From: Arthrobacter psychrochitiniphilus
Lineage (GTDB): Bacteria > Actinomycetota > Actinomycetes > Actinomycetales > Micrococcaceae
Length of the DNA stretch: 64,000 nucleotides
Assembly: GCF_003185915.1 (NCBI RefSeq)
Contig: NZ_QHLZ01000013.1
Location: 22,393 to 86,392 of the forward strand
Reading direction: 5' to 3'
Below are positions 1 to 8,496 of the stretch, piece after piece (position 1 is the stretch's first letter; the number at the start of each line of letters is the position of its first letter). The notes below the pieces were generated by a model. The model saw only the letters and a list, made by a program, of their open reading frames with translations, searched no databases and was not told where the DNA came from. Made by a program: the position numbers and the translations under genes.

Positions 1-504
1 AAGCCACTGTGCCGCCGATAGCTCAGGATCTGTGGCCGCCAACTGAACCTTGGAAGGCGTGCATTGGTTCATCAGGCGTTCCGACCGGGCCACGTGGTAC
101 TTGGAGGTCACCACCACAATCGATTTCCAGCCACGTTCGCTCGCCAGAAGTCCAACTGCGTCCGCCTCGCCGCGCGTGTCCATGGGCTCAGGGAGGAAGC
201 ATATCACCGACGGATCCAAAGAATGAGCCTCACAGTAGCTGTCCGCCGAAGCATTTCCCGGAGTGCCGGTGTTGGACAGGACCAAGATCGGGGCACCGAG
301 TTCATTTCGTAGCTTTAAAGCTTCAGGCAACCGTTCCTTGCTGGCGCCGCCAAGCATAACCACAGCGTCGGCCTTCTTCAGGGGAGGGGTGCGCACGTTG
401 TAGAACAGCTGGAACGCGAAAAACAGCCATATGATCAGCACTGTCAGCACCGCCAGGGCAACCCGACGTAGAGTGCGGCTGAGTGGTGATTTGGAGGCAG
501 ACAT
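1..504 (-). CDS. YdcF/SanA-like DUF218 membrane protein (partial, C-terminus beyond window)
   Basis: Reading the minus strand from an ATG at 504 gives an open frame that runs off the left edge without a stop (168 codons visible). Residues about 8-30 form one hydrophobic membrane segment (VALAVLTVLIIWLFFAF), preceded by Arg/Lys. Then comes the DUF218 pattern: ADAVVMLGG, then ILVLSNTG, a DTRGEADAV segment and VVVTSKYHVARS. DUF218 proteins such as YdcF and SanA are small membrane-associated proteins linked to envelope or nucleotide-ligand functions; no precise reaction is assigned here. The family order and the single N-terminal anchor are clear. The specific role is unknown and the C-terminus cannot be judged. 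Confidence 0.8.
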   Translation of the reverse strand, partial: MSASKSPLSRTLRRVALAVLTVLIIWLFFAFQLFYNVRTPPLKKADAVVMLGGASKERLPEALKLRNELGAPILVLSNTGTPGNASADSYCEAHSLDPSVICFLPEPMDTRGEADAVGLLASERGWKSIVVVTSKYHVARSERLMNQCTPSKVQLAATDPELSAAQWL

Positions 505-590
505 CGGCCCAGTCTAACGGGGGATCATGCCAGTCACGTTTCAATGGCCCCTTCCAACTGTGCGCCCATCGGGTGATCGGTTAGCCCAGA

Positions 591-1436
591 GTGGGAAGTG
601 GAGAGAGCGCCACAGGACCAGATCGGGATCAGTGTCCTGCCAACCAGGGCCGTGATCACAGATACGCGGCGGTTAGCATAATTGCATGGGTTCATAGGAT
701 TTGCCGCAGGTATCAGCCTCGCTCCACCATCTATCACTTGCTGGCAGCGCTGATGGACGACGGTTTTGTGGTGCATCTGTCCGAAGAGCGCAAATATGAG
801 CTGGATGTGACAGCCCATGAGCTGGGCACGGGCTACACGCGCCAAGTTCCACTTCAGCGTCTGGCACGTTCTCCCCTGGCGCAACTGGTAGGACGGACCA
901 AGCTGACTGCCCACCTTGCCGTCATGCGCGGACGGCAAGTCAACTTCCTCATTGAAGAGCAGGCTGAACTGCAAAGCGTGCTTGTGACCAAGCCAGGTGT
1001 TCGATTACCTGCCCATCTCACTGCCAGTGGGCGCGCTATGTTGGCTGCCATGTCCTCGGACCAGCTGGTGGCCCTCTGTTCGGCACCGGAGGCTGTCCTC
1101 ACCAGATATGACACTGATATCCAATCGATGGGTGGGCTCAATGCGCTGCTGAGAAGCATCCGTGAGCGAGTCTTCTTCTGGGAACAGGACGAGGTCACCA
1201 ATGGTTTCTCAAGTCTCGCAGTTCCGGTATTTGACCGCAGCGGGGTGTCTACCGCTGGCGTCACTCTCACCGTTGCCAACCGGTCTCGGTTGAGCCCGGC
1301 TGAGCTGGGCAAGAATGCGGCTTCGGGGACAATCCAAGAACTCATCGTGGGTCTGGACGATCTTGCCACCAATTGGTGGCCAGAGGTGAAGCGTTGTGCT
1401 GCGGAGATCTCGCGACGGCTCCGTCCTAACAGTTGA
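591..1436 (+). CDS. IclR-family transcriptional regulator with damaged N-terminal helix-turn-helix (possible pseudogene)
   Basis: From about residue 44 the product matches an IclR regulator: the recognition helix RSTIYHLLAAL, then an effector-binding domain with LTASGRAMLAA (about 143-153) and a C-terminal EISRRLRP. The segment before residue 43, which should hold the rest of the winged helix, does not read as IclR. In the next frame just upstream of RSTIYHLL one finds AAGIS, which is exactly what should precede it. The reading frame has therefore probably been shifted by small indels near nt 700-720, and that alternative frame hits a stop shortly upstream. The gene lies next to a ruined GH127 glycosidase, which it may once have controlled. 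The C-terminal domain assignment is good; function as a DNA-binding regulator is doubtful. Confidence 0.6.
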   Translation: MGSGESATGPDRDQCPANQGRDHRYAAVSIIAWVHRICRRYQPRSTIYHLLAALMDDGFVVHLSEERKYELDVTAHELGTGYTRQVPLQRLARSPLAQLVGRTKLTAHLAVMRGRQVNFLIEEQAELQSVLVTKPGVRLPAHLTASGRAMLAAMSSDQLVALCSAPEAVLTRYDTDIQSMGGLNALLRSIRERVFFWEQDEVTNGFSSLAVPVFDRSGVSTAGVTLTVANRSRLSPAELGKNAASGTIQELIVGLDDLATNWWPEVKRCAAEISRRLRPNS

Positions 1437-1587
1437 ATCCTGATGGGGTTCAGCTTTCACCGCCACGTTTCGGGCAGCGTCAAGGGAGAAGATGGCGTCC
1501 AGTACGCACCCGCCGCCATCTTCACCTCAGCGGGAGGTGAGATGGCGACTGGCGGGGAAGGCCGGCATCGGACGTTTCTTGATGAGG

Positions 1588-2600
1588 CTAACTGGTCCGC
1601 AGCCACACCCGCATGGTGACCGGCCCCTGATTGCCCCACTGTTGATACGGGATGAGCGCCACCTGCAGCGACGGTGCCGGTAGCGGCATGCGCGGCATCG
1701 CCATAGGGCCAGGCGGCACGTTCTCCAATGCTCAATTGGCACTGGAGAAGTTGCCGTCCACCTTCAGGGATGGACGCGGTGCCGAGCACCATCACGCAGT
1801 CATCCACATGTACGCCCGCCGGGAGACTGGAGAACTCCAAGCAGTGCACACGCGGACCCTGCCGCACCGCCAGGAACCACGGATTGTATCGATGCTGGAA
1901 TCCGCCCGCTTGCTCTGTTCCTGGGGCTCGGCGGCCTCATCCGGACTGCGCCGGTGCAGCGTGTGGGCGTAGCAGAACGCACGGCTGTCAGGGAAGGACG
2001 CCGACGCCACAATGTTGTACAGCGTCCGCTCGATCAGATCGGCATAGCCCGCCTTGCCCGTGGCCAGCAGCAGCACTCGACAGTAGAGCATGCGGAAGGC
2101 AACCACGGCATAACTTTCGCAATAGGCTTCGCCCGTGTGACGGGAGCCCAATCCACCGGTGTTGTAGGTGAGTGCCGCCTCCGTATTTTCTTGTTGACGT
2201 TCCACGGCGGCGAGCATCTCTGTCGCTCGTGTATCCAACGCCAGGTCCACTACCGAGGCGGCGCAGTACAGGGCCCGCACGGCATGGCCCACAAGCACGG
2301 TGCGCTCGCGTACCGGCGTACCGGCGTATCGTCGTGGTAGTAGTCCCGGCCGAGCTCTATGTCCGGCAATGTGCGGTGGCCGTGCCGTTCAATGAACGGC
2401 TGAGCCTGGTCCCGGTATTTGTTGTTAGCTGTGGAGCGGGCGAACTCCATGAGTCCCAGTTCAATCTCGGCGTGGCCACAGGACTTTTGCAGGCCATCCG
2501 GGCCGAACGTCTTGAAGATGTGGTCAGCCACGCGTCGCGCCACAGCTACGAGTTGGTCTTCGCCGTGACGGACGTGAGGATCAACTCCAGCTCAGCACTG
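1588..2600 (-). pseudogene. GH127 beta-L-arabinofuranosidase remnant (frameshifts plus internal deletion)
   Basis: Pieces of a GH127 (former DUF1680) glycosidase can be followed on the minus strand in order but in different frames. About 2570-2250 reads VARRVADHIFKTFGPDG, CGHAEIELGLMEF and GRDYYHDD. About 2300-1900 reads VGHAVRALY, GGLGSRHTGEAY, LLLATGKAGYADLIERTLYN and HTLHRRSP. About 1870 reads GPRVHCLEF. The tail is IPYQQWGNQGP followed by MRVWLRTS and a stop at 1588. Several frame changes are needed, and the roughly 250 residues normally between the LHRR segment and the GPRVYCLE-like segment are missing. Intact family members of about 640 residues remove beta-L-arabinofuranose from plant glycans. 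No single frame covers the enzyme, so I regard it as dead. Confidence 0.85.
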
Positions 2601-2940
2601 GAATATGAACGGTTCACGTAGCATTAGAACCTAAGAAGTTCGTTATTCCCCGAGCCAGAGGGATCCCTGTCCTTGCGGCACTCGACTCTTGAGCCTGCGT
2701 TGACGGGACCAATACTGGGGCCGTACAGGGCCCAAAAAAGACGCGAGGCCGAGACCAGTCTTAGTGGACTGCGAGCGAGAATTGCGGTTCAGAGACGCCT
2801 GTTCCAGCCGGATACTTCCTGCACGAGCAAGAAGATTTGCAGTGCAGGAGAAAACACAATAAGAGCCCACGGTATGCCGTTCCATACCAGTGTTGCCCTA
2901 ACATTAGCGGATAGCAGCGTTGCCTATGAGTCTTCGTCGG
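2601..2940. other. Intergenic stretch without a supportable gene
   Basis: I see no convincing start, ribosome-binding site or family motif here. On the minus strand, about 2920-2790 reads as a short hydrophobic piece (WALIVFSPALQIFLLVQEV) ending in a stop. It has no start codon in frame and could be a relic of a membrane protein. It fits the decayed character of the flanking 0.6-2.6 kb. Confidence 0.4.
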
Positions 2941-3132
2941 TTAGCTGGAGAAGAGGGGTGCCAGAGCCAGTGCCAATGCTGCGGCTGCCAGAATCACGAC
3001 TGCTGACGCGATGACGGCGAAGACGCGGCGCTTGTTGCGTTCGGAATGATCCACAGCATGGTTCAACCGGCGGAACGACTGCTGGGTAGTGCTGCGACGG
3101 CCCGTTGAGGGGCGTCTTGTTGAACGGGACAT
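2941..3132 (-). CDS. Small single-pass membrane protein, unknown function (63 aa)
   Basis: The ATG at 3132 is preceded on the minus strand by a GGAGA ribosome-binding site 4-5 nt upstream. The N-terminal 36 residues are rich in Arg, Ser and Thr and end in ERNKRR. They are followed by one strongly hydrophobic segment (VFAVIASAVVILAAAALAL, about residues 37-55) and a short tail. The basic cytoplasmic domain followed by a membrane helix at the extreme C-terminus suggests a tail-anchored or N-in topology. I do not recognise a family. It stands alone between a degraded region and a divergent lipoprotein gene. Ribosome-binding site, codon use and topology favour a real gene over a chance ORF. Confidence 0.6.
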   Translation of the reverse strand: MSRSTRRPSTGRRSTTQQSFRRLNHAVDHSERNKRRVFAVIASAVVILAAAALALALAPLFSS

Positions 3133-3371
3133 TGGTCTCCATGAATAGACGGCAAAACGTCCAGGTGCTAATCCGAACAGTATTCCACTCTACGGGAATC
3201 TACCCGTGCACTGGGAAGACGGGCCGTGTAACGGCGGTCTCTCTCGCTAGGCACAGCCTCGGGAGGGCTTGCAAGGTGGGGCGTGGGGGATTGAAAACCC
3301 ACCGTTGACAGGCCCACGGGGCTGTCATAAGTTCAGGACACTGCACACTTGCCGAGCCAAAGGCTTCAATT

Positions 3372-4328
3372 ATGCGTACCCGGACTGCAATCATTGCGCT
3401 CACTCTTGGAGCTATGGCATTTTCCTCACTGACGGCCTGCACTGGCGGGACTGCAGAAAAATCAGGGGGTGGGGGAGAAACGGGCGGAGCTACCATCGGC
3501 ACTACCCCAACGAGCCTGGCTGGCACTGAACCTTCAGCCTTTTCAACGCCCCCCGCTGCAACGGCCTCCAGCGCAGTAGATATTCGGAGCGTTGATCTTG
3601 CCAACACCACGTGGATGTACTCCTTCCTGGGACGTGAACTCCCGTACGAGGTGACGCTGGTCAACGGCGAGGCAACGAAGAATCCCGGGGAGTTTTCCAG
3701 CTCTTTCAAGCTTGGCCAGGTGGTCTATGGCGATGTTGACGGGGATGGTGATGAGGATGCCGTGGCCCAGCTCAACGGTGCGACGCCTGAGGGTGGTAGA
3801 GGTTTTTGGTACATCTGGATCGCTGATGTGTCCGGGGCTGTGCAGCTGAAATATCCCATAGCTGAAACCAGCTGTTACGCGTTAGTCCTGCCGCCGGAGA
3901 TCACCGATGGGGCCATCAATCTGACGGAGTACCTGCACATTCCTGGAGTTGATGACGAGATTCCATGCTCTGAGCCGGGTACGGGTTTGAAGAAACGAAC
4001 CATTACTGTCATCACAGATAGCACAGGTTCAACAGATGGCTCCGGACCAGAGATGTGGCCGGTACAGACGGCCCCGGTTGTTGCTTGGGGTGGCATGTGC
4101 CCTGGACCAGCAAATCCTGACGCTACACCAGGTCTAGTCGATCTGTGGGCGAGTCCGTCTAAGACTGCCCAGGTGGCTGCCACTACCGAACAGGACGGCG
4201 TAATTTTTGAGCAAATCGACTCTCCCTTAGTAGAACGTGAGGGATGGAGCCTGGTGGGCTTTAGAATATTCGGTGTCAAATCGGACCTTGGCGGCAAGGA
4301 TATGGCCTGCGCTTGGGCGCCCAAGTGA
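3372..4328 (+). CDS. Secreted lipoprotein of unknown function with an FG-GAP-like calcium loop
   Basis: The N-terminus (MRTRTAIIALTLGAMAFSSLTAC) is a lipoprotein signal peptide with lipobox LTAC; Cys23 would be lipidated. Residues about 24-70 are a Gly/Ser/Thr-rich low-complexity linker. Further on is a GDVDGDGDEDAVAQL segment (about residues 120-134), which resembles the Asp-rich Ca2+-binding loop of FG-GAP repeats. The rest is a folded extracytoplasmic domain I cannot assign; four Cys in the C-terminal half could form disulfides. It is monocistronic, and its 3' end converges on the aminopropyltransferase-like gene. The protein probably sits on the outer face of the membrane. Its function is not predicted. 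Confidence 0.75.
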   Translation: MRTRTAIIALTLGAMAFSSLTACTGGTAEKSGGGGETGGATIGTTPTSLAGTEPSAFSTPPAATASSAVDIRSVDLANTTWMYSFLGRELPYEVTLVNGEATKNPGEFSSSFKLGQVVYGDVDGDGDEDAVAQLNGATPEGGRGFWYIWIADVSGAVQLKYPIAETSCYALVLPPEITDGAINLTEYLHIPGVDDEIPCSEPGTGLKKRTITVITDSTGSTDGSGPEMWPVQTAPVVAWGGMCPGPANPDATPGLVDLWASPSKTAQVAATTEQDGVIFEQIDSPLVEREGWSLVGFRIFGVKSDLGGKDMACAWAPK

Positions 4329-4352
4329 CGTGAAGCTTGGCAGGGGATCTAG

Positions 4353-5126
4353 CTAGGTGGTCAGCTCATCCACGTCAGTTCCAGCCAAAACCGTTGCCGG
4401 ATGCGGCCCTGCTGCCACGAGTGCCTGAGCCCAGCCGTCAGGCCACGGCTGGTTCCGCCCCAGCAAGATGATATTGCCCGGATAGCGGCGGCTAAATAGC
4501 ATGCTCGTACCATAAGCGGCCACGTTGCTCATGGCTTCCTGCATGGCCTTCGTTTGGCTCGTGACCAGTGTGAAACCGGGCTCGTCACCCACATTGACTG
4601 CGAGTACCCCTCCCGGTGCCAGACGTGCTGCGGCTTCTCGGTAGAAATCTGCGCAGGCGAGGTGGGCAGGTGCCTCGGGGCCGCTGAAAATGTCCAAAAT
4701 GATGACATCGAACCTCAGCTCCAGAGGCAGGGCCGCCATCTCCTCCCGAGCGTCACCTACGTGGGTGTTTAGGACAGTGCCCGCGGGCAGTGGCAAGGCT
4801 TCCATGACAAAGTCCAGCAGTCCCCGTTCCAGTTCAACGGCGTGCTGCACAGATCCGGGCCGGGTGGCTTGGATGAAGCGTGCCAACGTGAGGGCACCGG
4901 CGCCCAGGTGCAGCGCCGTGATGTGCTCACCGGCGGGTTTGACCAGATCAATGGCATTGGCAATGCGTCGCAGGTATTCGTAGAACACTTCATGCGGTGC
5001 AACAAGGTTTACGTGCGACTGCTCCGCGCCATCAATACTCAGAACGAAAGCATCATTGTGCCAGGGATCGGGTTCAATGGTGGCGTGGACGCCGCTGGTG
5101 CGCAGGAAACGGCTAGGTATCGCCAT
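4353..5126 (-). CDS. Spermidine synthase-like (class I methyltransferase-fold) protein
   Basis: This 257-aa protein has the Rossmann fold of the polyamine aminopropyltransferase family: a glycine loop LHLGAGALTLARF (about 71-83), an acidic residue in VELERGLLDFV and a post-core FDVIILDIFSG. True spermidine synthases carry a catalytic Asp-Ser/Thr pair in D(S/T)xDP; here the segment is DIFSGPEAP. A canonical aminopropyl transfer reaction is therefore not assured. The ATG overlaps the stop of the upstream aminotransferase gene (TAATG on the minus strand), so the two are translationally coupled. Many actinobacteria carry such proteins with unknown substrates. The fold is confident; the substrate is not. 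Confidence 0.8.
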   Translation of the reverse strand: MAIPSRFLRTSGVHATIEPDPWHNDAFVLSIDGAEQSHVNLVAPHEVFYEYLRRIANAIDLVKPAGEHITALHLGAGALTLARFIQATRPGSVQHAVELERGLLDFVMEALPLPAGTVLNTHVGDAREEMAALPLELRFDVIILDIFSGPEAPAHLACADFYREAAARLAPGGVLAVNVGDEPGFTLVTSQTKAMQEAMSNVAAYGTSMLFSRRYPGNIILLGRNQPWPDGWAQALVAAGPHPATVLAGTDVDELTT

Positions 5127-6322
5127 TAGAGCTTGTCTTTCAAGGTGGCGAGGCGTTCGGCAGCCTGCTCCAGCAAAGGCTCCTGCTTGCAGAATGCGAA
5201 GCGCAAAAGGGAACGGGTGCGGTGGGCGCCCTCGGGGTGGCAGAACACCGGGACGGGAATGGCGGCCACGCCAATGAGCTTCGGAAGCCGGCGTGCCAGT
5301 GCGGTGGCGTCGGTGATGCCCAGCTTTTGAGTATCGGCGTTGATGAAGTACGTGCCCTGTGGCAGGTAGACATCTAAGCCCGCTGCACGGAGTCCTTCGG
5401 CGAGGATGTCACGTTTGCGGGCAAGCGTTGCCGCCGCGTCCGTGAAGAAAGTATCCTCCATCCGCAGGCCGGCGGCAATGGCACCCTGGAAGGGCGTACC
5501 GGAGGAATAGCTCAGGAACTGCTTGACGGTGCGGGCCGCAGCCACCAGCTCCGCCGGGCCAGAGAGCCACCCAATCTTCCAGCCTGTAAAGGAGAAGGTC
5601 TTCCCGGCAGAGGAAATGGTGAGCGTACGGGCGGCGGCGCCGGGGAGCGTGGCTACGGGTATGTGACGGGTACCGAACGTGAGGTGCTCATAGACCTCAT
5701 CGGTGAGGATGACGGCGTCGTACTTGATGGCGAGGCGGACCACTTCGGCCAGCACCTCCACGGGGAACATGGCACCGGTGGGGTTGTGCGGGTTGTTGAG
5801 GATAACCAACTTGGTACGAGGGCTGAAAGAATTTTCCAGCGTTGCCAAATCCGGCATGAAGTCCGGTGCCAGCAGCGCCGCGGTGGTGTGGGTGGCGCCG
5901 GAGAGCCCGATCATGGCGCCGTAGGAATCATAGAAGGGCTCAAAAGTGAGAACCTCATCGCCCGGGCCCGTCAACGCCAAAACTGCGGCGGCGATGGCCT
6001 CGGTGGCGCCGGTGGTGATGATGACCTCGTGCTCCGGGTCTAGGGAAATGCCGTAGAAGCGGTCCTGGTGCTCGGCAACTGCCCGGCGCAAATCGAGGAT
6101 GCCCTTGCCCGGTGCGTACTGGTTATTGCCTGTGGCGATGGCTTCCTGGGCGAGCTTGCTCAACTCGGCCGGGCCGTCCTCATCGGGGAAGCCCTGACCC
6201 AAATTGATGGCTTGGTGATGGTTGGCGAGGGTGGTGATTTCCTCGAAGATGGTCACGCCAAGGGAACCGTCAGGGCCCAGCAGGTTGGCGCCTTGCGCGG
6301 TTCGGTGCCAGGGCGTGCTCAT
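5126..6322 (-). CDS. Class I/II PLP-dependent aminotransferase
   Basis: The 398-aa product is a full-length fold-type I aminotransferase. It shows NLGQGFPDEDGP near the N-terminus, NNPHNPTG (about 174-181), a VILTDEVYEHL segment with the PLP-binding Asp and Tyr, and SSAGKTFSFTGWKIGW with Lys241 as the Schiff-base lysine. Family relatives include N-succinyldiaminopimelate aminotransferase (DapC-like), methionine aminotransferase (YbdL) and kynurenine aminotransferases; sequence alone does not separate these. It is the first gene of a two-gene unit with the spermidine-synthase-like gene, joined by a TAATG overlap. The enzyme class is very secure and the substrate is open. Confidence 0.9.
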   Translation of the reverse strand: MSTPWHRTAQGANLLGPDGSLGVTIFEEITTLANHHQAINLGQGFPDEDGPAELSKLAQEAIATGNNQYAPGKGILDLRRAVAEHQDRFYGISLDPEHEVIITTGATEAIAAAVLALTGPGDEVLTFEPFYDSYGAMIGLSGATHTTAALLAPDFMPDLATLENSFSPRTKLVILNNPHNPTGAMFPVEVLAEVVRLAIKYDAVILTDEVYEHLTFGTRHIPVATLPGAAARTLTISSAGKTFSFTGWKIGWLSGPAELVAAARTVKQFLSYSSGTPFQGAIAAGLRMEDTFFTDAAATLARKRDILAEGLRAAGLDVYLPQGTYFINADTQKLGITDATALARRLPKLIGVAAIPVPVFCHPEGAHRTRSLLRFAFCKQEPLLEQAAERLATLKDKL

Positions 6323-6526
6323 GGGTGCTCCTAAAGTAGTGCGGGTTACGTGGCTACGTTACCGGCACTGGTGCGCTAAGCCCTAGTAGGCGGCCGGGAA
6401 CTATCCGGTGCCGCCCGGCCCTGGTGGATTGCTGCCGGAGCATTACTAGTCAGTACTGTTTGAAACATGACGGTCCCACAACAAAACATTGGTCAGAGGT
6501 ATGCCGCGTCGGCTAGATTCGTGGGT

Positions 6527-7042
6527 ATGCGACGCGCCGTATGCCCCGGATCCTTTGACCCTATCCATAAGGGACACATTGAGGTGATTGCCCGCGCGTC
6601 CGGCTTGTTTGATGAGGTCATTGTGGCCGTGTCCACAAACTATGCCAAGAAGTACCGGTTTACTCTCAATGAGCGTTTGGAGATGGCCCGGAATACCTTC
6701 TCCGCACTGTCCGGAATTGTGGTGGAGCCCATGGGCGAGGGGCTGCTCTCTGACTACTGTCACGCCCGTGGTGTCTCCGCCATTGTGAAGGGACTGCGTT
6801 CATCCTCGGATTTTGACTACGAGTTGCCTATGGCCACCATGAACCGTCAGCTTTCCGGAGTGGAGACAGTGTTCCTTCCCGGCGACAGCCGCTACCTGCA
6901 CCTTTCCTCCACACTGATTAAAGAAGTGCACACTCTCGGCGGAGATGTGGCGGACTTTGTCCCGCGTGCCGTGTTGCGCCGTTTGCAGGGAGACGTGGGG
7001 CCAGACACCACCCCTGTCTCAGTGGTCCAGCCCAAGCGGTAA
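6527..7042 (+). CDS. coaD: Phosphopantetheine adenylyltransferase
   Basis: CoaD transfers AMP from ATP to 4'-phosphopantetheine to form dephospho-CoA, the penultimate step of CoA synthesis. The nucleotidyltransferase signature GSFDPIHKGHIEVI lies at the N-terminus, followed by NYAKKYRFTLNERLEMA, the KGLRSSSDFDYE substrate loop and HLSSTLIKEV near the C-terminus. The frame is open 60 nt further upstream (ATG 6467), but the family starts directly at MRRAVCPGSFDP. I therefore chose the internal ATG at 6527, giving 171 aa, close to the usual 160. It is a single gene, divergent from the aminotransferase and convergent with the hypothetical gene at 7097. Confidence 0.93.
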   Translation: MRRAVCPGSFDPIHKGHIEVIARASGLFDEVIVAVSTNYAKKYRFTLNERLEMARNTFSALSGIVVEPMGEGLLSDYCHARGVSAIVKGLRSSSDFDYELPMATMNRQLSGVETVFLPGDSRYLHLSSTLIKEVHTLGGDVADFVPRAVLRRLQGDVGPDTTPVSVVQPKR

Positions 7043-7096
7043 CCGCCTGTGCCCGTTGCGCTTGCACCGGCGGACGTGTGCAGATGGTTGACGGCA

Positions 7097-8194
7097 TTAT
7101 TGTTCGGGTGGGCGAGGGGGTTCAGCCGGACCGCCAGCGGTGCCGGGATCCACCCCCGGAGGGAACGTGGTTTCCGACAGCGGCGAATAAGCGAACCAGC
7201 CGGTGCCCGGGAGTGCTGAGAAGGTCTCCAGCCGGGCCTTTTCCGCCGCGGCGGCCGCAACGAGGGCCAAGAGGGCGCTGGCGGCGGCTGGATTCGCAGC
7301 AGGAACCCCTGAGGTGAACATCCGCCGCTGTGCCCCATGCTCGTAGGAGTGGAATTCGACGGCGAACATCTCACCGAGCTCCTCGGCCAGTTTCTGCGCG
7401 AGTGAGTTTCCAGTGACGGTGAAAGTGGCAGCCGCCTCAGGGGACACCCACTCATCATCGGCCGTCAGGGACGAGTAATAGCTCGCCTCCCACTCCTGCA
7501 AGGCCGCAACCAGTGACGGGGAGAGCGCCGAATCGTGGTACGGCAGAGGGTCATGGAGCCATAGGGCGGTGCCTGCATAGTCGGGGAACAGGCGCACCTT
7601 GATGAGGCCATCGAACCGGGCACGGGCGGCAACAGCTGGCTCATCAGTCACTGACGTGTCCACGTCAACCACACAGCCGGTCACCTTCTTGTGCGGCGAT
7701 GGGCCGGAGCTGGCAGGTGCGGCAGGCGGCGGGTAGCTGCCCAACGGCCTGAGCATCTGGGGTTCTCCGGGAGCGGGCACCCATGATGTTCCCTCCGGAT
7801 TCTCGGTGGCATAGATCAGTGAGGACTCGGTGAGGGCAACAATGGTTCCCTGAACCCGGGGGAAACCCTCCGGGGCGGCGCCGTAGTCGGTGGCGCTGAG
7901 GATACCCGTGACGGTCAGGTGCCCGGCCACCCGCCGCGGTGCGGCCCAGAAAACGGAGAATCCTTCACATTCCAGCTCCGTGGGAAAGGTGCCCAGCTCC
8001 CCGCCGGGATGGTCCGGACGGGGTACCGCAACGCAGGCCAAGGTGATCTCCGTGCCGAAGCAGCCGTAGAAACCGTGAGGATTGACGTCAGGGGTTTCCA
8101 GCACCAGCACATGATCCAGCAACTGGCCAATGGCAGGAGGGGCAATATCGCCATCGCCAATCTGCCAGTCGGGAATGTACACAGGAATGATCAT
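7097..8194 (-). CDS. Hypothetical protein, no recognised domain (365 aa)
   Basis: This is a long, clean ORF starting MIIPVYIPDWQIGDGDIAPP, with actinobacterial codon use. The first roughly 180 residues look beta-rich and contain two short proline/serine stretches. Residues about 190-215 (GCVVDVDTSVTDEP and GLIKVRLFPDY) could be a second domain, and the C-terminal third is alpha-helical and Ala-rich with a Pro-rich end. There is no signal peptide or membrane segment, so it should be cytoplasmic. I do not recognise the family. It is convergent with coaD and divergent from yceD-rpmF, and nothing in the context suggests a function. Confidence 0.7.
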   Translation of the reverse strand: MIIPVYIPDWQIGDGDIAPPAIGQLLDHVLVLETPDVNPHGFYGCFGTEITLACVAVPRPDHPGGELGTFPTELECEGFSVFWAAPRRVAGHLTVTGILSATDYGAAPEGFPRVQGTIVALTESSLIYATENPEGTSWVPAPGEPQMLRPLGSYPPPAAPASSGPSPHKKVTGCVVDVDTSVTDEPAVAARARFDGLIKVRLFPDYAGTALWLHDPLPYHDSALSPSLVAALQEWEASYYSSLTADDEWVSPEAAATFTVTGNSLAQKLAEELGEMFAVEFHSYEHGAQRRMFTSGVPAANPAAASALLALVAAAAAEKARLETFSALPGTGWFAYSPLSETTFPPGVDPGTAGGPAEPPRPPEQ

Positions 8195-8496
8195 GGCAGT
8201 TACTATGCCTTGAAGTCGCTGTCAACGGTAGGTGGGCCGATCTGCCGAGCCAGCTATCCGGCGTCGTGCGTTCCAAGGCCCCTAAACGTCGCCGCCCTGG
8301 GGGAAAACGGGTGCTGGCGCAGGGATTTGTGCACCACCACCTGGCTGAGAGTTACATCACGCAGAGCGGTTCGCCGAGTGGGCCCTTTTTGTCGTAGACT
8401 GAATAAGGCCAATTTGGTCTGGTACCACTCATTTTGATGCCCGGGAGCTTTCGGGCTACGATAGTGCGTCGGTCATATGTTCTTACAGGAGTTCTC

